Below, piece by piece: positions 34,237 through 43,753 of a stretch of DNA of 64,000 nucleotides. Below the pieces are notes generated by a model, which had not been told where the DNA came from, did no database searches, and saw only the letters and a program-made list of their open reading frames with translations. This DNA comes from Coprenecus sp949297365 (GTDB lineage: Bacteria; Bacteroidota; Bacteroidia; Bacteroidales; UBA932). The stretch spans positions 62,001-126,000 of the forward strand of contig OZ006987.1 in assembly GCA_963931055.1 (NCBI GenBank). The letters run 5' to 3'. The first letter of the stretch is position 1, and the number at the start of each line of letters is the position of its first letter. The position numbers were made by a program, and so were the translations under genes.

Positions 34237-34466
34237 AATTTTGTCTGAAGATATAGATTAATCTGGTTGTATATGTCCCTGTCCGTGGCTCCTAATGACT
34301 GCCGATTGATAATAGTGGCTACAGCATTGATTATGCAGTTATCTGAATCAAGGGCAGTATAGATGTTATCGGGAATATCGGCTGGAGAATATTCTCCGAT
34401 TTTCATCAGTTGTTCATCGTTTAGGACTGCCAACATCATTTTACTTTGATTGTCTATGTACGCCAT
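34233..34466 (-). CDS. Unknown 77-aa protein inside the Dnd-like operon
   Basis: The small acidic protein is helical throughout (KMMLAVLNDEQLMKIGEY, NCIINAVATIINRQSLGATDRDIYNQINLYLQTKL) and has no recognised domain. It fits between the helicase (2 bp) and the DndD-like gene (4-bp overlap), so it is conserved in reading frame and almost certainly real. The C-terminal half could form a small helix-turn-helix or protein-protein adaptor. It may bridge helicase and SMC ATPase; this is a guess from position only. Confidence 0.65.
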   Translation of the reverse strand: MAYIDNQSKMMLAVLNDEQLMKIGEYSPADIPDNIYTALDSDNCIINAVATIINRQSLGATDRDIYNQINLYLQTKL

Positions 34467-34468
34467 TG

Positions 34469-36742
34469 CTAAAAAATTGAAAGATTATAATAGTCAAGGA
34501 TATGTCTAAGCTGTTGGAATGTAAAATCTGTATTCTCACTCATCAGCGCAAAGTCGCGGACTCTCTTCAACTCACTTTCAAGGAGATTGCGTTCCATTTG
34601 ATAAGATTCTGATGCGCTGTTGACTTCTGGAACGACCACGAGATCATGTATATATGCATATTTCTTGTCCTTGTGAGTTCTCAGAATCCTGCCTCTTCTC
34701 TGGATGAACTGACGAGGATTTCCTGTACTGGCGCAAAATATTGCCAATTCACTTCGCGGAACATCAACACCTTCGTCAAGGCACTTCATGGAGGTCAACA
34801 CTTCCAAGGTCCCTTTTTCAAATTCTGAAAGGATTTCATCTCTTTCTTTTGAATCCGATGTGAATTTTTTGACTGTGGTAGTAGGAGTTATTTCTCGTAC
34901 TATGTTAGTGTAGTGGTCGATGATATGATTAGTATCCTCATCGTCGCCTATTGTATCGATAGTATCGTATATGTCAGAATAGTTATCATCTACTCTATTA
35001 CCTTCAGGAACATATACTAAAGTGTATTTGAGATTTCCTTTCTCGGTGTATCTTTCACTTATAATTCGTTGAAATGCTACTATTTTGTTTATAGCCTTGT
35101 GGATGATGCGTTTTCTCTTAAGCAGAAGAATTTTAAGGATATCATCTCCTTTCCTGAAATCCTTCTTATTCGGATTGTACATTCTCGCAAGCTTCTTTGA
35201 GATTTCCATGTATTCTGACATTTCTTCGTCTGTAAGCCGGACTATGTGGGGATAGTAATAGTATCGACAAAGGAAACCATTATTTATAGCTTCTTGCATA
35301 GAATACTCAAAGGTGAACTTTTCTGATGAGCCGAAGAAGTCAAAGATTTGCCGGTTAACTTCTTCTCCATACTGTCTTTCAGGTGTTGCAGATAAGCCTA
35401 TTCTCCTTAAATAATGAATTCCATCTATTTTGTCCAATATCCGTACGGACCCCATATTGTGGGCTTCATCGGCTATGAACAAAACCCGCTTTTTGGGGAA
35501 ACTGTTGAGAAGAGGGAAAATATTATCACGCACAAAAGATGCGTAAGTTGAGATGATGATGTATGATGCTATGTCTGAGTTTATTGTTTCTTTCAGCTTG
35601 ATATGGTCAATCTCTGATTTCCATTGCGGATACTTTGAACAAAGTTTTATAATATTACTGAAATTGAACTTCTTGCATTCTCGTTCCCATTGCTCTACCA
35701 AAGTTATTGTAGGAACAAGAATGATAGCCTTATAGTATTTTGATTTGTTGTATATCTGAAGCAGACAATTGAGCGCAGTAAGTGTCTTACCAGTACCAGT
35801 CGCCATTGCAAACAACCCTTTCTGGTTGTTGTTCTTCCAGTTTTCAAAAGCGGTAATTTGATATTTTCGTGGGCCAGAAATATATGGAAAACGAGGATTT
35901 TTGTTTTCCTCAACGGCTTTTATCTTGTTTTTTTCAATATCTTGAATGGTTTTTTCTATTTTTTCTTTGGCTCTGCTTAATGCCCGTTTTATTGAAAGAG
36001 GATAATCAGATATTATGCTGCTATTTAGCATTTCTGCTTCTTCTTCCAACAGATTCTTGATGGTCTTGTCAGGGAAAGTAGAGATGATACTTGTGCGGAT
36101 GGTGGAGGCGTCAAGGTACTCAACGCTATTGTCCTCACCATTAAATGTCCGCAAAAAGTCTTCCTCTATATCCTCAATGCGGAATTTGTCCGACGGACTG
36201 TCCCAGTCGCAGAAGGCTGTGATACTTTCAACATTCTCTATTAGTGCGGTTCTTGAAAAATTACAACTGCCATCGAATGCTACTTTACTGGTTGCATCTG
36301 CAAATAGTCCGCATTTTGTATGTGATATACCGTTGCTGTCTTTCGGGGTTACGATTTTGATTTCTATGCGGTTATTCCTTATGAGCCAAGCTATGCAGTC
36401 AAAGAAATGTCGGCCTCTTTCAGATAAAGTCTCCTTTAGTTTTGCAATATCGTTTAAAGGAATTGCTGGGATAATGGTACTGCTGTCACCTGCTTTATTT
36501 AAAATATCCTTATCTTGCTGTGAAAGAACATCATTGATTATCAGCCGCATTCTACCACCATTGTATAGAAATGCAGCAAATCCATCCGATAGCACATTGA
36601 TGGCAGATGTGGAGAAGAAGCCGAGTTTAAGGTCAAATCTCGTTGCATTGCATAAGCAGTCCGAAAAGAAGCCTACTGGCTCCCACTCTAAATGAGATTT
36701 ATATCTGCGGCTATTTGGCCATATTACATCTGACTTCAACAT
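34469..36742 (-). CDS. PLD-domain SF2 (DEAH) helicase
   Basis: The 757-aa protein fuses a phospholipase-D-fold domain to an SF2 helicase. The PLD part (residues ~20-190) has one HKD-like motif, HTKCGLFADATSKVAFDGS near 139; a single half-site suggests it acts as a dimer or is only structural. The helicase has Walker A MATGTGKTLTALN near 312, DEAH box FIADEAHNMGS near 422, motif III LSATPERQYG near 447 and motif VI FIQRRGRILR near 675. Layout matches type III restriction/HSDR-like DNA translocases. It lies 11 bp after the DndC-like gene and 2 bp before the 77-aa gene. It is the likely DNA-attacking component. Confidence 0.85.
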   Translation of the reverse strand: MLKSDVIWPNSRRYKSHLEWEPVGFFSDCLCNATRFDLKLGFFSTSAINVLSDGFAAFLYNGGRMRLIINDVLSQQDKDILNKAGDSSTIIPAIPLNDIAKLKETLSERGRHFFDCIAWLIRNNRIEIKIVTPKDSNGISHTKCGLFADATSKVAFDGSCNFSRTALIENVESITAFCDWDSPSDKFRIEDIEEDFLRTFNGEDNSVEYLDASTIRTSIISTFPDKTIKNLLEEEAEMLNSSIISDYPLSIKRALSRAKEKIEKTIQDIEKNKIKAVEENKNPRFPYISGPRKYQITAFENWKNNNQKGLFAMATGTGKTLTALNCLLQIYNKSKYYKAIILVPTITLVEQWERECKKFNFSNIIKLCSKYPQWKSEIDHIKLKETINSDIASYIIISTYASFVRDNIFPLLNSFPKKRVLFIADEAHNMGSVRILDKIDGIHYLRRIGLSATPERQYGEEVNRQIFDFFGSSEKFTFEYSMQEAINNGFLCRYYYYPHIVRLTDEEMSEYMEISKKLARMYNPNKKDFRKGDDILKILLLKRKRIIHKAINKIVAFQRIISERYTEKGNLKYTLVYVPEGNRVDDNYSDIYDTIDTIGDDEDTNHIIDHYTNIVREITPTTTVKKFTSDSKERDEILSEFEKGTLEVLTSMKCLDEGVDVPRSELAIFCASTGNPRQFIQRRGRILRTHKDKKYAYIHDLVVVPEVNSASESYQMERNLLESELKRVRDFALMSENTDFTFQQLRHILDYYNLSIF

Positions 36743-36753
36743 ATTTTATTTTC

Positions 36754-37854
36754 TCAAATGAAACAATTTGTACACAGAATTTCATCATCGTCATCTACTA
36801 AACTGGCAAGCGTACCGTCTCCCATAGCCTTTGCAGCCTTCTGCTTTTTGATTGCATCGAGCTTGATCTGTTTTACCCTTTCAGGCTGCCGAAGATGTTC
36901 AAGACTTTCATTCTGATTCCATGTGTAGCCATCTTTTTCAAATTCCATAGCTTTTTCATAAAGGTCTGGATGTTGTTCTAAAAGCCATATCCACTCTATT
37001 TTCTGCTGGAAGAAGCAGAAATAACACCCTGAACGGCTTCTGGAATATGTACCAACTTGGCCGTCCACTTCAAATTCTATCGGCTTATAATATCCGGGGA
37101 CTCCTACTCCACTGTTCTCCAATATATTGAAAATATCGTCCTTGACGAGGACATCATCGTTGTCAACGAGAGGGAATTCTTCGAGTTTGCCGACAGGCAG
37201 GTCGGTAGTCTTCAAGTAGAGAAACATTGCTTTGTTGAATGTCTTGACATCAAGATCCAATAAGCCGTTCAATTTCTTGCTATAATAGAATTTCTTTGTC
37301 AACGGTGTCGTAATTATAGACAATGCTGTTTCAAGTTTGTCTACAGGGCAAATGTCTCTGTATATGGATACTATCTGTTCTGTATTCTTTGGATTGAAGA
37401 ACTGGTTAACCACATCTAAACTCCAGATATTCCGGCGGAAAGGAAATATAGCCTGAATATTTGGTTTAGTTGATATGTAACCGTCTCTTTCCTCGTCACC
37501 CCTGATACCAACATACGAAATTGCAGGCTCATCCCCAACGAATTTTTCCATCTCACGCAGTTTCATTTTCTGCGTGCACCAGCGTGACTGAGGAGATGGG
37601 AGAAAATTTCCGCTAGCTTTCAGGAAATGTTCAAAAGGAGTAGGCTCCGGACTGCCTTCTGCTGCGCGTAAACGAGTGATGCCGCCGAGATATGATTCCA
37701 GACGGCTAATTAATGTTTCTGTTTCTTCAAGTTCACAGCCTGTATCGGAGTTGTAGTATTCTATCTGCAACTCGGGATACTTGTTTTTCATGTATATAGC
37801 CAATGCGGCACTATCCTTGCCACCTGAAATACCTAATATGTGTCTGACTTTCAT
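36754..37854 (-). CDS. DndC-like PAPS reductase-family sulfurtransferase
   Basis: The 366-aa protein has the PP-loop ILGISGGKDSAALA at residues 6-19 and SRWCTQKMKLREME near 90, as in PAPS reductases. It also carries cysteines typical of DndC: SGCYFCFFQQ near 278 and a terminal CTNC, enough to ligate an Fe-S cluster with the WC cysteine. DndC activates DNA and supplies sulfur for backbone phosphorothioation. BREX type 4 also uses a PAPS-reductase-family protein. Neighbours here (a DndD-like ATPase, no PglZ) fit the Dnd side better. It overlaps the large ATPase gene by 4 bp. No DndA cysteine desulfurase is present; a chromosomal IscS could serve. Confidence 0.83.
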   Translation of the reverse strand: MKVRHILGISGGKDSAALAIYMKNKYPELQIEYYNSDTGCELEETETLISRLESYLGGITRLRAAEGSPEPTPFEHFLKASGNFLPSPQSRWCTQKMKLREMEKFVGDEPAISYVGIRGDEERDGYISTKPNIQAIFPFRRNIWSLDVVNQFFNPKNTEQIVSIYRDICPVDKLETALSIITTPLTKKFYYSKKLNGLLDLDVKTFNKAMFLYLKTTDLPVGKLEEFPLVDNDDVLVKDDIFNILENSGVGVPGYYKPIEFEVDGQVGTYSRSRSGCYFCFFQQKIEWIWLLEQHPDLYEKAMEFEKDGYTWNQNESLEHLRQPERVKQIKLDAIKKQKAAKAMGDGTLASLVDDDDEILCTNCFI

Positions 37855-40800
37855 TTCTTCATGTTATTATTTAGAAGTTTCATCAGGATGCAGCTGTCAA
37901 TGTTGGCATCACCGGTAAGCAGCCCTTGTATTGATGACATTATGCGCTCAACTTTTGGTTTCTCTGCTTCAGGTAGGATAATCGTCCGTGATATCCGTTC
38001 TGAGGCTGTATTGCTAGCTACATTTATGTTATATACTTCTCCATTTTCCGTATCAAATGATGAGATTGACACGAACTGATCCAATTCACCGAACAAATAT
38101 AGCAAATCTTCTATCAACCTTTCTTCCTCATTATCTTTTATCTGGCTCAATCTTTTGTCAATTACCGCATTGGAAATCTTTTCAATAAATTCTTTAGAGG
38201 AAGCAGACGGAGCAAGTATTCTCTCCAATAAAACACGGCACTTAGGCGGCAAAAGATGTTTCTTTACATCTTTATACCTTGTTTCAATCACCCGCTTGTA
38301 TTCTTCGTATTTTCTTGGCAGGGCAAGACTTGAGATTATGTGCTGTTCTATCCTCTGAATCAGGCGGTCATAACACATATTGAGCTCTCTGATAGCTGAG
38401 TGAATCAAGTCCAGGTAATTGTCCAGAATTTCTTTACTTGATGACAAAACAGATTCTTTGAACCCAAAAGCGCGTGGTATATCTTCAAAGAAAGCCTTTT
38501 CCGGATCTTTTGCGGTTGCAAGGACCTCTCTGAATGCAGCAGTATATTTGGAATCAAACTTGTTCGTCGATTTTGCGTAGTTATTAAGTTTATGATAATA
38601 TGCTATAAAAGGCTTGAATGTCGCAACAATAGAATCACTTGTTATGGCTGCTTCTTCGTCCCGCTTAAGAAATTGCTGATATTTTTTGAAGAACTCGATC
38701 TTAACTCCTGAAATGTTGAATGCTTTGATCGTGTAGTCCTGTGGATGCTTCTGCAACAGTTCGAAGAACTCCTTATTGATATTCATTACGAATGCTCCAT
38801 TGGCATTGTACACTGCAAAGGATTGTTGGCGCACAAATAGGAATATCGGAATCCAAAAATCAATGAATCCTTGTTTAAGTTTGAATGGAGCTTCTTTAAG
38901 GAGCTTGATGAGGTCACTGATTCTACGCGGCTTGTCAACAGAGGATTCAATGAACTTCTCGCATTCTTCCCATAACGGATACATGGATTCTTCTGTGGGG
39001 ACATCCAGCACATATATACCGTCTTTGTTTTGGCAATGTATACCTGTTTTTTTTAACAAGGTGTAGTATATGGCCTTTTCCGGAGGAAAAGAGTTCTTGT
39101 CAAAACCGAAATCCTCTTTATCATTGTTTTCAATCATTGCGTCAAGCAGTTTTACTCGGGCTAATGATATAGCCGAGCTCAACTTCTGGCGGTTGAACAG
39201 CTCATTTATGATAACCGGAGTGGAGTAATAGATCTCACGGCAGACCTCTGTCATCAGTTTATTGAGCTGTTTCAACGAATGAACAGGCGTTCTTTTCCCG
39301 CCAGATATCCAAATGACATCATCATTCTCTGATATAAGAGAGTCGTTGGTGGCAGTGTTGAGCATCTGTTTTTCGTATTCTATCTGATTATTTACTTCTT
39401 TTTGCGCTACTTTGTCTTCAAATACTATATTCTGAAGAAGGTACTCAAGCTTGTGGATTTCATATAGATGGGAGGTAATGTCATCAACATTCATAAAGAC
39501 AGCATAAATGTTGGCTGAATGCGATTGTTCCGACAGTGAGTATGCCCGCTCGACATCATCATCTGACAAGGGAAAGACCATTTGAATATAGCCGTCTACA
39601 TCTCCGGAGGGAGTCATCACCTCCGGTGTGTTCTTTACTACGAATTCGAAATATCGTGGTGTTCCGTACTGATAATAAATTTCGGAGACAAGCATAGCCT
39701 TACTGTTTATGTAATGGCTGATGTTTTCTATTGTTGCTTGAGGGCGTGGAACGATATTGGCGGCTTTATACATCTCATCTTCGAGATCTATGTCTGTGCC
39801 GTCAAACAGGATATACGATGATTTGTATGATGCAAAGCGGATAATCTTATGGGATTCAAGCGATGCGATGGCTGCTTTGGGGTCTGAAATCCCCATAGCT
39901 TTGCCTGAATAGTGGACAAGCATATCTTTTGATAGTCTTGCTGACGATGTCCCGAAAAGGTTCAGAAGACCTATGGCCTTGACTATCTTTATAGCAGCAT
40001 CTATCTCGTCTTCTTTGATTTCTCCGTTTTCTACCCTTTCTATAGCGACACGCATTGCAGTCCACTGCGAAGCATCAGATATTACTTCCTGTAATCCGGA
40101 AAAGAAGTTGTAAGTTATGTAGTCATAGATATTTGCAAGATTATATGTAATGTTTTTTTGTATGAAGGCGGAAACTGAATTAGCACCAATTGTGGTTAGG
40201 AACGAGAATAGAGTGCGCTCGTTTTGTCCATACCGCTGAATTGCTTTGGTTATACACATGGCCGAAAGGGCATCCAAAGGAGCAAGCCCGAGAACGGTAT
40301 TTTCCTGAAGGTTATTGCCTACATATTTGCTCTCCACAGCATATCTCAAGATTTCACGCTGAATAGCTGCCATATTCTCGGATATGCCTGCTTTTGATGC
40401 CAACTGTTCAGAAGTAAGATAAAGCAGCTGTTCGACTGGTTCTGCAAATATGATTTCTTTGAAACGGCCTTTGACTTTCGCCCATTCGTTCTTCTGTTCC
40501 TGACTTAACCCAGAAGAATATGCACTGAAATTTTGATGCAATGTTGTAATCAGCAAAATGTTGCGTGTTGGGACATTGGCAAATTCAGCAAACTTTTGAA
40601 TAAAATAAAGTTCCTTCTCGGGGTTGTTCTTGGCAGCGTGTTCCAGAATTTTCCCAAACTCGTCGATAGCTATGACAAGCATCTTATTTTGTTTGGCGCA
40701 TCTTTGGTATACACTCAATAAAGTTTCAAAGATGTTTTTGCTGTCATTATCAGTCCTCATCTTCTCCGAAAGGATATTGGACAAGGTGTCATAATCACCG

Positions 40801-41066
40801 ACTATATTAAGTATCTCAAAACCATTATAGTTTCCCAGGACTTTGTTGTTCCGGAGTAAGTTTGAAGTGTTCTTACTCAAATCGCTTTCAAGGGCAAGCA
40901 GGAAACTGGATTTGCCTGTTCCGTAAGAGCCGATGATTGTGAAAGAATGTATGCCGGACTGAAATGATGATACGATATTGGCTGTTACCTGAAGGGCATT
41001 TGGGGTGACGATGTAGTGAAAATCCTCAACCCCATATTCTATGTTTACTGATGGTGTGTATTTCAT
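37851..41066 (-). CDS. Large AAA ATPase (BrxC/PglY-like size and layout)
   Basis: The 1,071-aa protein carries one P-loop domain at its N-terminus, with Walker A TIIGSYGTGKSSFLLALES near residues 43-61 and Walker B MLVIAIDEFGKILEHA near 124. A glycine-rich LAPLDALSAM stretch and long helical C-terminal parts follow (ELNMCYDRLIQRIEQHI). The length and the N-terminal ATPase followed by a long alpha-helical tail recall BrxC/PglY (DUF6079) and related motor proteins of BREX and phosphorothioation systems. It overlaps both neighbours by 4 bp, so it is an integral subunit. Its probable role is an oligomeric DNA-bound motor. Confidence 0.78.
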   Translation of the reverse strand: MKYTPSVNIEYGVEDFHYIVTPNALQVTANIVSSFQSGIHSFTIIGSYGTGKSSFLLALESDLSKNTSNLLRNNKVLGNYNGFEILNIVGDYDTLSNILSEKMRTDNDSKNIFETLLSVYQRCAKQNKMLVIAIDEFGKILEHAAKNNPEKELYFIQKFAEFANVPTRNILLITTLHQNFSAYSSGLSQEQKNEWAKVKGRFKEIIFAEPVEQLLYLTSEQLASKAGISENMAAIQREILRYAVESKYVGNNLQENTVLGLAPLDALSAMCITKAIQRYGQNERTLFSFLTTIGANSVSAFIQKNITYNLANIYDYITYNFFSGLQEVISDASQWTAMRVAIERVENGEIKEDEIDAAIKIVKAIGLLNLFGTSSARLSKDMLVHYSGKAMGISDPKAAIASLESHKIIRFASYKSSYILFDGTDIDLEDEMYKAANIVPRPQATIENISHYINSKAMLVSEIYYQYGTPRYFEFVVKNTPEVMTPSGDVDGYIQMVFPLSDDDVERAYSLSEQSHSANIYAVFMNVDDITSHLYEIHKLEYLLQNIVFEDKVAQKEVNNQIEYEKQMLNTATNDSLISENDDVIWISGGKRTPVHSLKQLNKLMTEVCREIYYSTPVIINELFNRQKLSSAISLARVKLLDAMIENNDKEDFGFDKNSFPPEKAIYYTLLKKTGIHCQNKDGIYVLDVPTEESMYPLWEECEKFIESSVDKPRRISDLIKLLKEAPFKLKQGFIDFWIPIFLFVRQQSFAVYNANGAFVMNINKEFFELLQKHPQDYTIKAFNISGVKIEFFKKYQQFLKRDEEAAITSDSIVATFKPFIAYYHKLNNYAKSTNKFDSKYTAAFREVLATAKDPEKAFFEDIPRAFGFKESVLSSSKEILDNYLDLIHSAIRELNMCYDRLIQRIEQHIISSLALPRKYEEYKRVIETRYKDVKKHLLPPKCRVLLERILAPSASSKEFIEKISNAVIDKRLSQIKDNEEERLIEDLLYLFGELDQFVSISSFDTENGEVYNINVASNTASERISRTIILPEAEKPKVERIMSSIQGLLTGDANIDSCILMKLLNNNMKK

Positions 41067-41902
41067 AATTTTTCGTAATATGAGGTTAAGAAATCGAATT
41101 TGTCTATATTAGCTTTGAAAAGTACATTTCGGATGCCGCTATTGTCACTATAATCGATTATATTTGAATACTTTACTGCAAGCTCGGACAATCTTTCGAG
41201 AAATGAAGCCACAGGCATACAGAACAGTAAAGCAAGTATCTGAATTTTGTCAAACGAAAGCGAGAGGCCTTCTCCTTTGAAATCAAATAGCACATAAAGC
41301 ACGATTTCATCTGGAATGGTGTTATAATGAACTTCAGCAAATCTATATTTATTATCCCCTGAACGCAAAATCAAATTCAGGTTTATAAATAAAGCCGAAA
41401 ACCTTTCTATTTGTTTTAAATCAGTAGGTGCAACATAATTTTGAAGCAGTACTCCAATGTCTTTACGTACAGTATTGTCGTTATAAACATTTTTCTGCTC
41501 GGGCGTATTGCACATCCTTTTCACAAAAGATTGGAGCGAATCCCTGTCGAACTCTCTTTTCTCCCTTTGGAAATCAATGAATGTCAATCTGTATAGACTT
41601 GCAATGCCGGATGTTACTAAATGATAGTGAAGAATCCAGAGTGTTGCAACATCTTCACAATATCTGTCTTCGCCTTCCCGTCCGAATAGAAAATCTCCGA
41701 GTCTAGTAACTGTGTTTTCGTGCAGAAGCGCGGTTGCACGCATCCAAAATTTGATGGATGCTACCATATTCTTGCCAACACCCAAATCAACGACTGCGGA
41801 ATCGTCTTGCAAGGAATGGTCATTCTGAATGTAATCAATTCCTTTCTTCAGCCAAAGTGAACGGCAATGAAATGTCTCGTGCCCCGAAAAACTATATCTC
41901 AT
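41063..41902 (-). CDS. DUF4007 family protein, first gene of the Dnd-like operon
   Basis: The 279-aa protein shows the DUF4007 hallmarks: SFSGHETFHCRSLWLKKG at the N-terminus, VDLGVGKNMVASIKFW near residues 38-53 and TRLGDFLFG near 66, then a TLWILHYHLV segment. DUF4007 proteins occur in defence loci beside PAPS-reductase/DndC-like genes; their biochemical role is unknown. The GVGKNMV segment resembles a nucleotide-binding loop but lacks a proper Walker A. It heads the seven-gene operon and overlaps the ATPase gene by 4 bp. A palindrome lies 40-58 bp upstream of its start. Confidence 0.83.
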   Translation of the reverse strand: MRYSFSGHETFHCRSLWLKKGIDYIQNDHSLQDDSAVVDLGVGKNMVASIKFWMRATALLHENTVTRLGDFLFGREGEDRYCEDVATLWILHYHLVTSGIASLYRLTFIDFQREKREFDRDSLQSFVKRMCNTPEQKNVYNDNTVRKDIGVLLQNYVAPTDLKQIERFSALFINLNLILRSGDNKYRFAEVHYNTIPDEIVLYVLFDFKGEGLSLSFDKIQILALLFCMPVASFLERLSELAVKYSNIIDYSDNSGIRNVLFKANIDKFDFLTSYYEKL

Positions 41903-41941
41903 TTCTTATATTTATCATTTATCGTGGTAATTAGTTTTTGC

Positions 41942-41986
41942 CTTGCATTTCTAGTGCAAGTGGAATAGCATTAAAAGTTAAAGATA
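41942..41986 (-). promoter_or_regulatory. Promoter-like element and palindrome before DUF4007
   Basis: On the minus strand TATCTTTA (41986-41979) is one base from TAnnTTTG. Downstream of it CTTGCA (41942-41947) and TGCAAG (41955-41960) form a perfect 6-bp palindrome with a 7-nt spacer, placed near the expected transcription start. It could be an operator for the defence operon. No dedicated regulator gene is adjacent. Confidence 0.4.
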
Positions 41987-42032
41987 TATAAATTAATCCT
42001 AGAATGCATCAATTATTTTTGTATTTAATTTT

Positions 42033-42075
42033 AACTCGAAATAAGCAGTTGTGTAAGTTGTTAATTATTAGGAAA
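42033..42075. mobile_element. Solo terminal remnant of an IS982-family element
   Basis: From ACTCGAAATAAGCAG to TTGTGTAAGTTGTTAATTAT the sequence closely follows the transposase-proximal end of the IS982 element at 20461-20510 (shared TTCGAAATAAG-like end, GTAAGTTGTTAATTATT and GGAAAA). No second end or transposase is nearby. It is a leftover of an earlier insertion or excision between the Gabija-like and DUF4007 operons. Confidence 0.65.
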
Positions 42076-42153
42076 ATTCTTGTACTGATTGGATTTTGAT
42101 ATTATGAGCAACCTTCTTGCAGGTACTTCCGCCGTTCAGACAACATCAGGCTC

Positions 42154-43672
42154 TCATGCTTTTTCTACTTTCCAAATCTTCCTCAATTCATCACAGTCAA
42201 TTTTATCAAATCGATCTTGCTGGATAGCAACACATAACATATATCGAGGCCGGCTCATACCTACATATGCGACTCTTAAGTTTTTGAGTGTATCCGCATC
42301 TGTTCCGGTATAAGCAACGCCTTTAAATTGTTCTGCTAAGCGGTCTGATTCATGATGTCTATTGTAAAATGTTTCCAGATAGAGTGTTGCAGCATGAGTC
42401 TCTCCTTTGACAGCATGGACTGTAGATACCTCAATGTCTATTGTACCATTATCACCATGGTAAATATTCCTATGTTCCGTTGCTTGGCCCTCGGATGGAT
42501 TTTCGTTTATTGTATCAAAGAAACTGAGGGCATCTGGAGTCTCCTCTTTCCCATATAAGGGTAATAATGTTTCTGTAATATATTGATGTATAGTGCTCCT
42601 TATCTTGTTTATATCATCGTCGCTATTACTCTTGGCTATGAGTAAGGCCCAATTCATAACTTCTTTTAGAAAGTTCTCTTTTTGCTCAATATTCGTTGCG
42701 GTCAGGAATTCAAAAAAGGATGTCTTGGTGTAACGTCGATTACCATTTCTTATTTCACATAAATCCAGATATTTTAATATACCTTGAATGATAGATGTGG
42801 CATGTTCCTTAATGGTTCCATGGAGATTTTTAAGTATGAATTCATTGAAAGAAACCCCTTCCACTCTATGTCCTGCATTCTTCTTTTCAAACTGAGGAAA
42901 GTATGACTCTATATATCTTTTTTGAGCACTGGCCTCTTTCTTTCCGACCCATCCACAAGCCTTAACATTTATTCTGTGTAGTGGATCTTCTCGTTTCTCT
43001 TGATTTGCAATATCCGAGATTGAACGATTATTCATTTCTGGAATCAATGTTGTATTGAGCAGTTCCACATATTTGGGAAAAACAGATAGGGGATCCTCAT
43101 AGGTAATGATGATGGGAGTTACAGATGGAATTTCATCATTGCCTACAAGTTTATCATTCGGTACCATGCATAACGATCTCAACGGGTTGGCGATTTTTTC
43201 TCCAAACCGGATGCTGTCGTGAATATGTAAGACTGGCTTATCTTTCAATTTGTCATTTTCAGGTCCGCTACATTCGTCTCTCTCAAAGATAGCTTGGCAG
43301 TAATCTCCAAAACGCTGAATGACTACTTTTTTTTCATCAAATATTTTTTGGATTAAATCTACTTGAAGGTTGTCACAGTCCTGAACTTCATCTATAAACA
43401 AATATTTAAACCTCTTGTCTGAGAAACGGCTGAAATCGAGCTTCTTCTCTCGAATATATCGAAATGCCAGATCATAAGCATCTTGGAAGGATAAAATACC
43501 TTCGCTAAACATTTCCTCTTTTATCTTCATATATTCAGCACCAGAAGGAGAGCCTAGTCCTATCGAGCCAGAATTTGTTATAATTTTATTATTTTTCCAA
43601 TCTACTTTATACGAGAGAATTATCTCTTTCCCCTGACGATTTAGAATATTATCTCTCTTTGTTCGAATTAAA
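42154..43672 (-). pseudogene. GajB-like helicase, C-terminal remnant
   Basis: The downstream fragment keeps motifs II to VI of the UvrD helicase but lacks the P-loop. Its frame is open from the insertion point at 43672; the first ATG is at 43530. Translation from that ATG would give a 458-aa protein without ATP binding, presumably non-functional. Confidence 0.8.
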
Positions 43673-43702
43673 CTGTAACTTCCGATGATTTACGGTATAC
43701 AC

Positions 43703-43739
43703 GAAGGCGAGGCTCCGGATATTTCGGAGGCTCGCCTTC
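43703..43739 (-). terminator. Hairpin at the left end of the IS1634-type element
   Basis: GAAGGCGAGGCTCCG and CGGAGGCTCGCCTTC are complementary over 15 bp with one mismatch and a 7-nt loop. The hairpin lies 14 bp after the transposase stop codon. It probably ends the transposase transcript and insulates the element. Confidence 0.7.
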
Positions 43740-43753
43740 AATTGTGGAGGAGA

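Noticed and set aside
34469..41902. Assignment to canonical BREX
   Set aside because: PglZ, BrxL and a BREX methyltransferase are absent; only the large ATPase and the PAPS reductase are shared in general terms.
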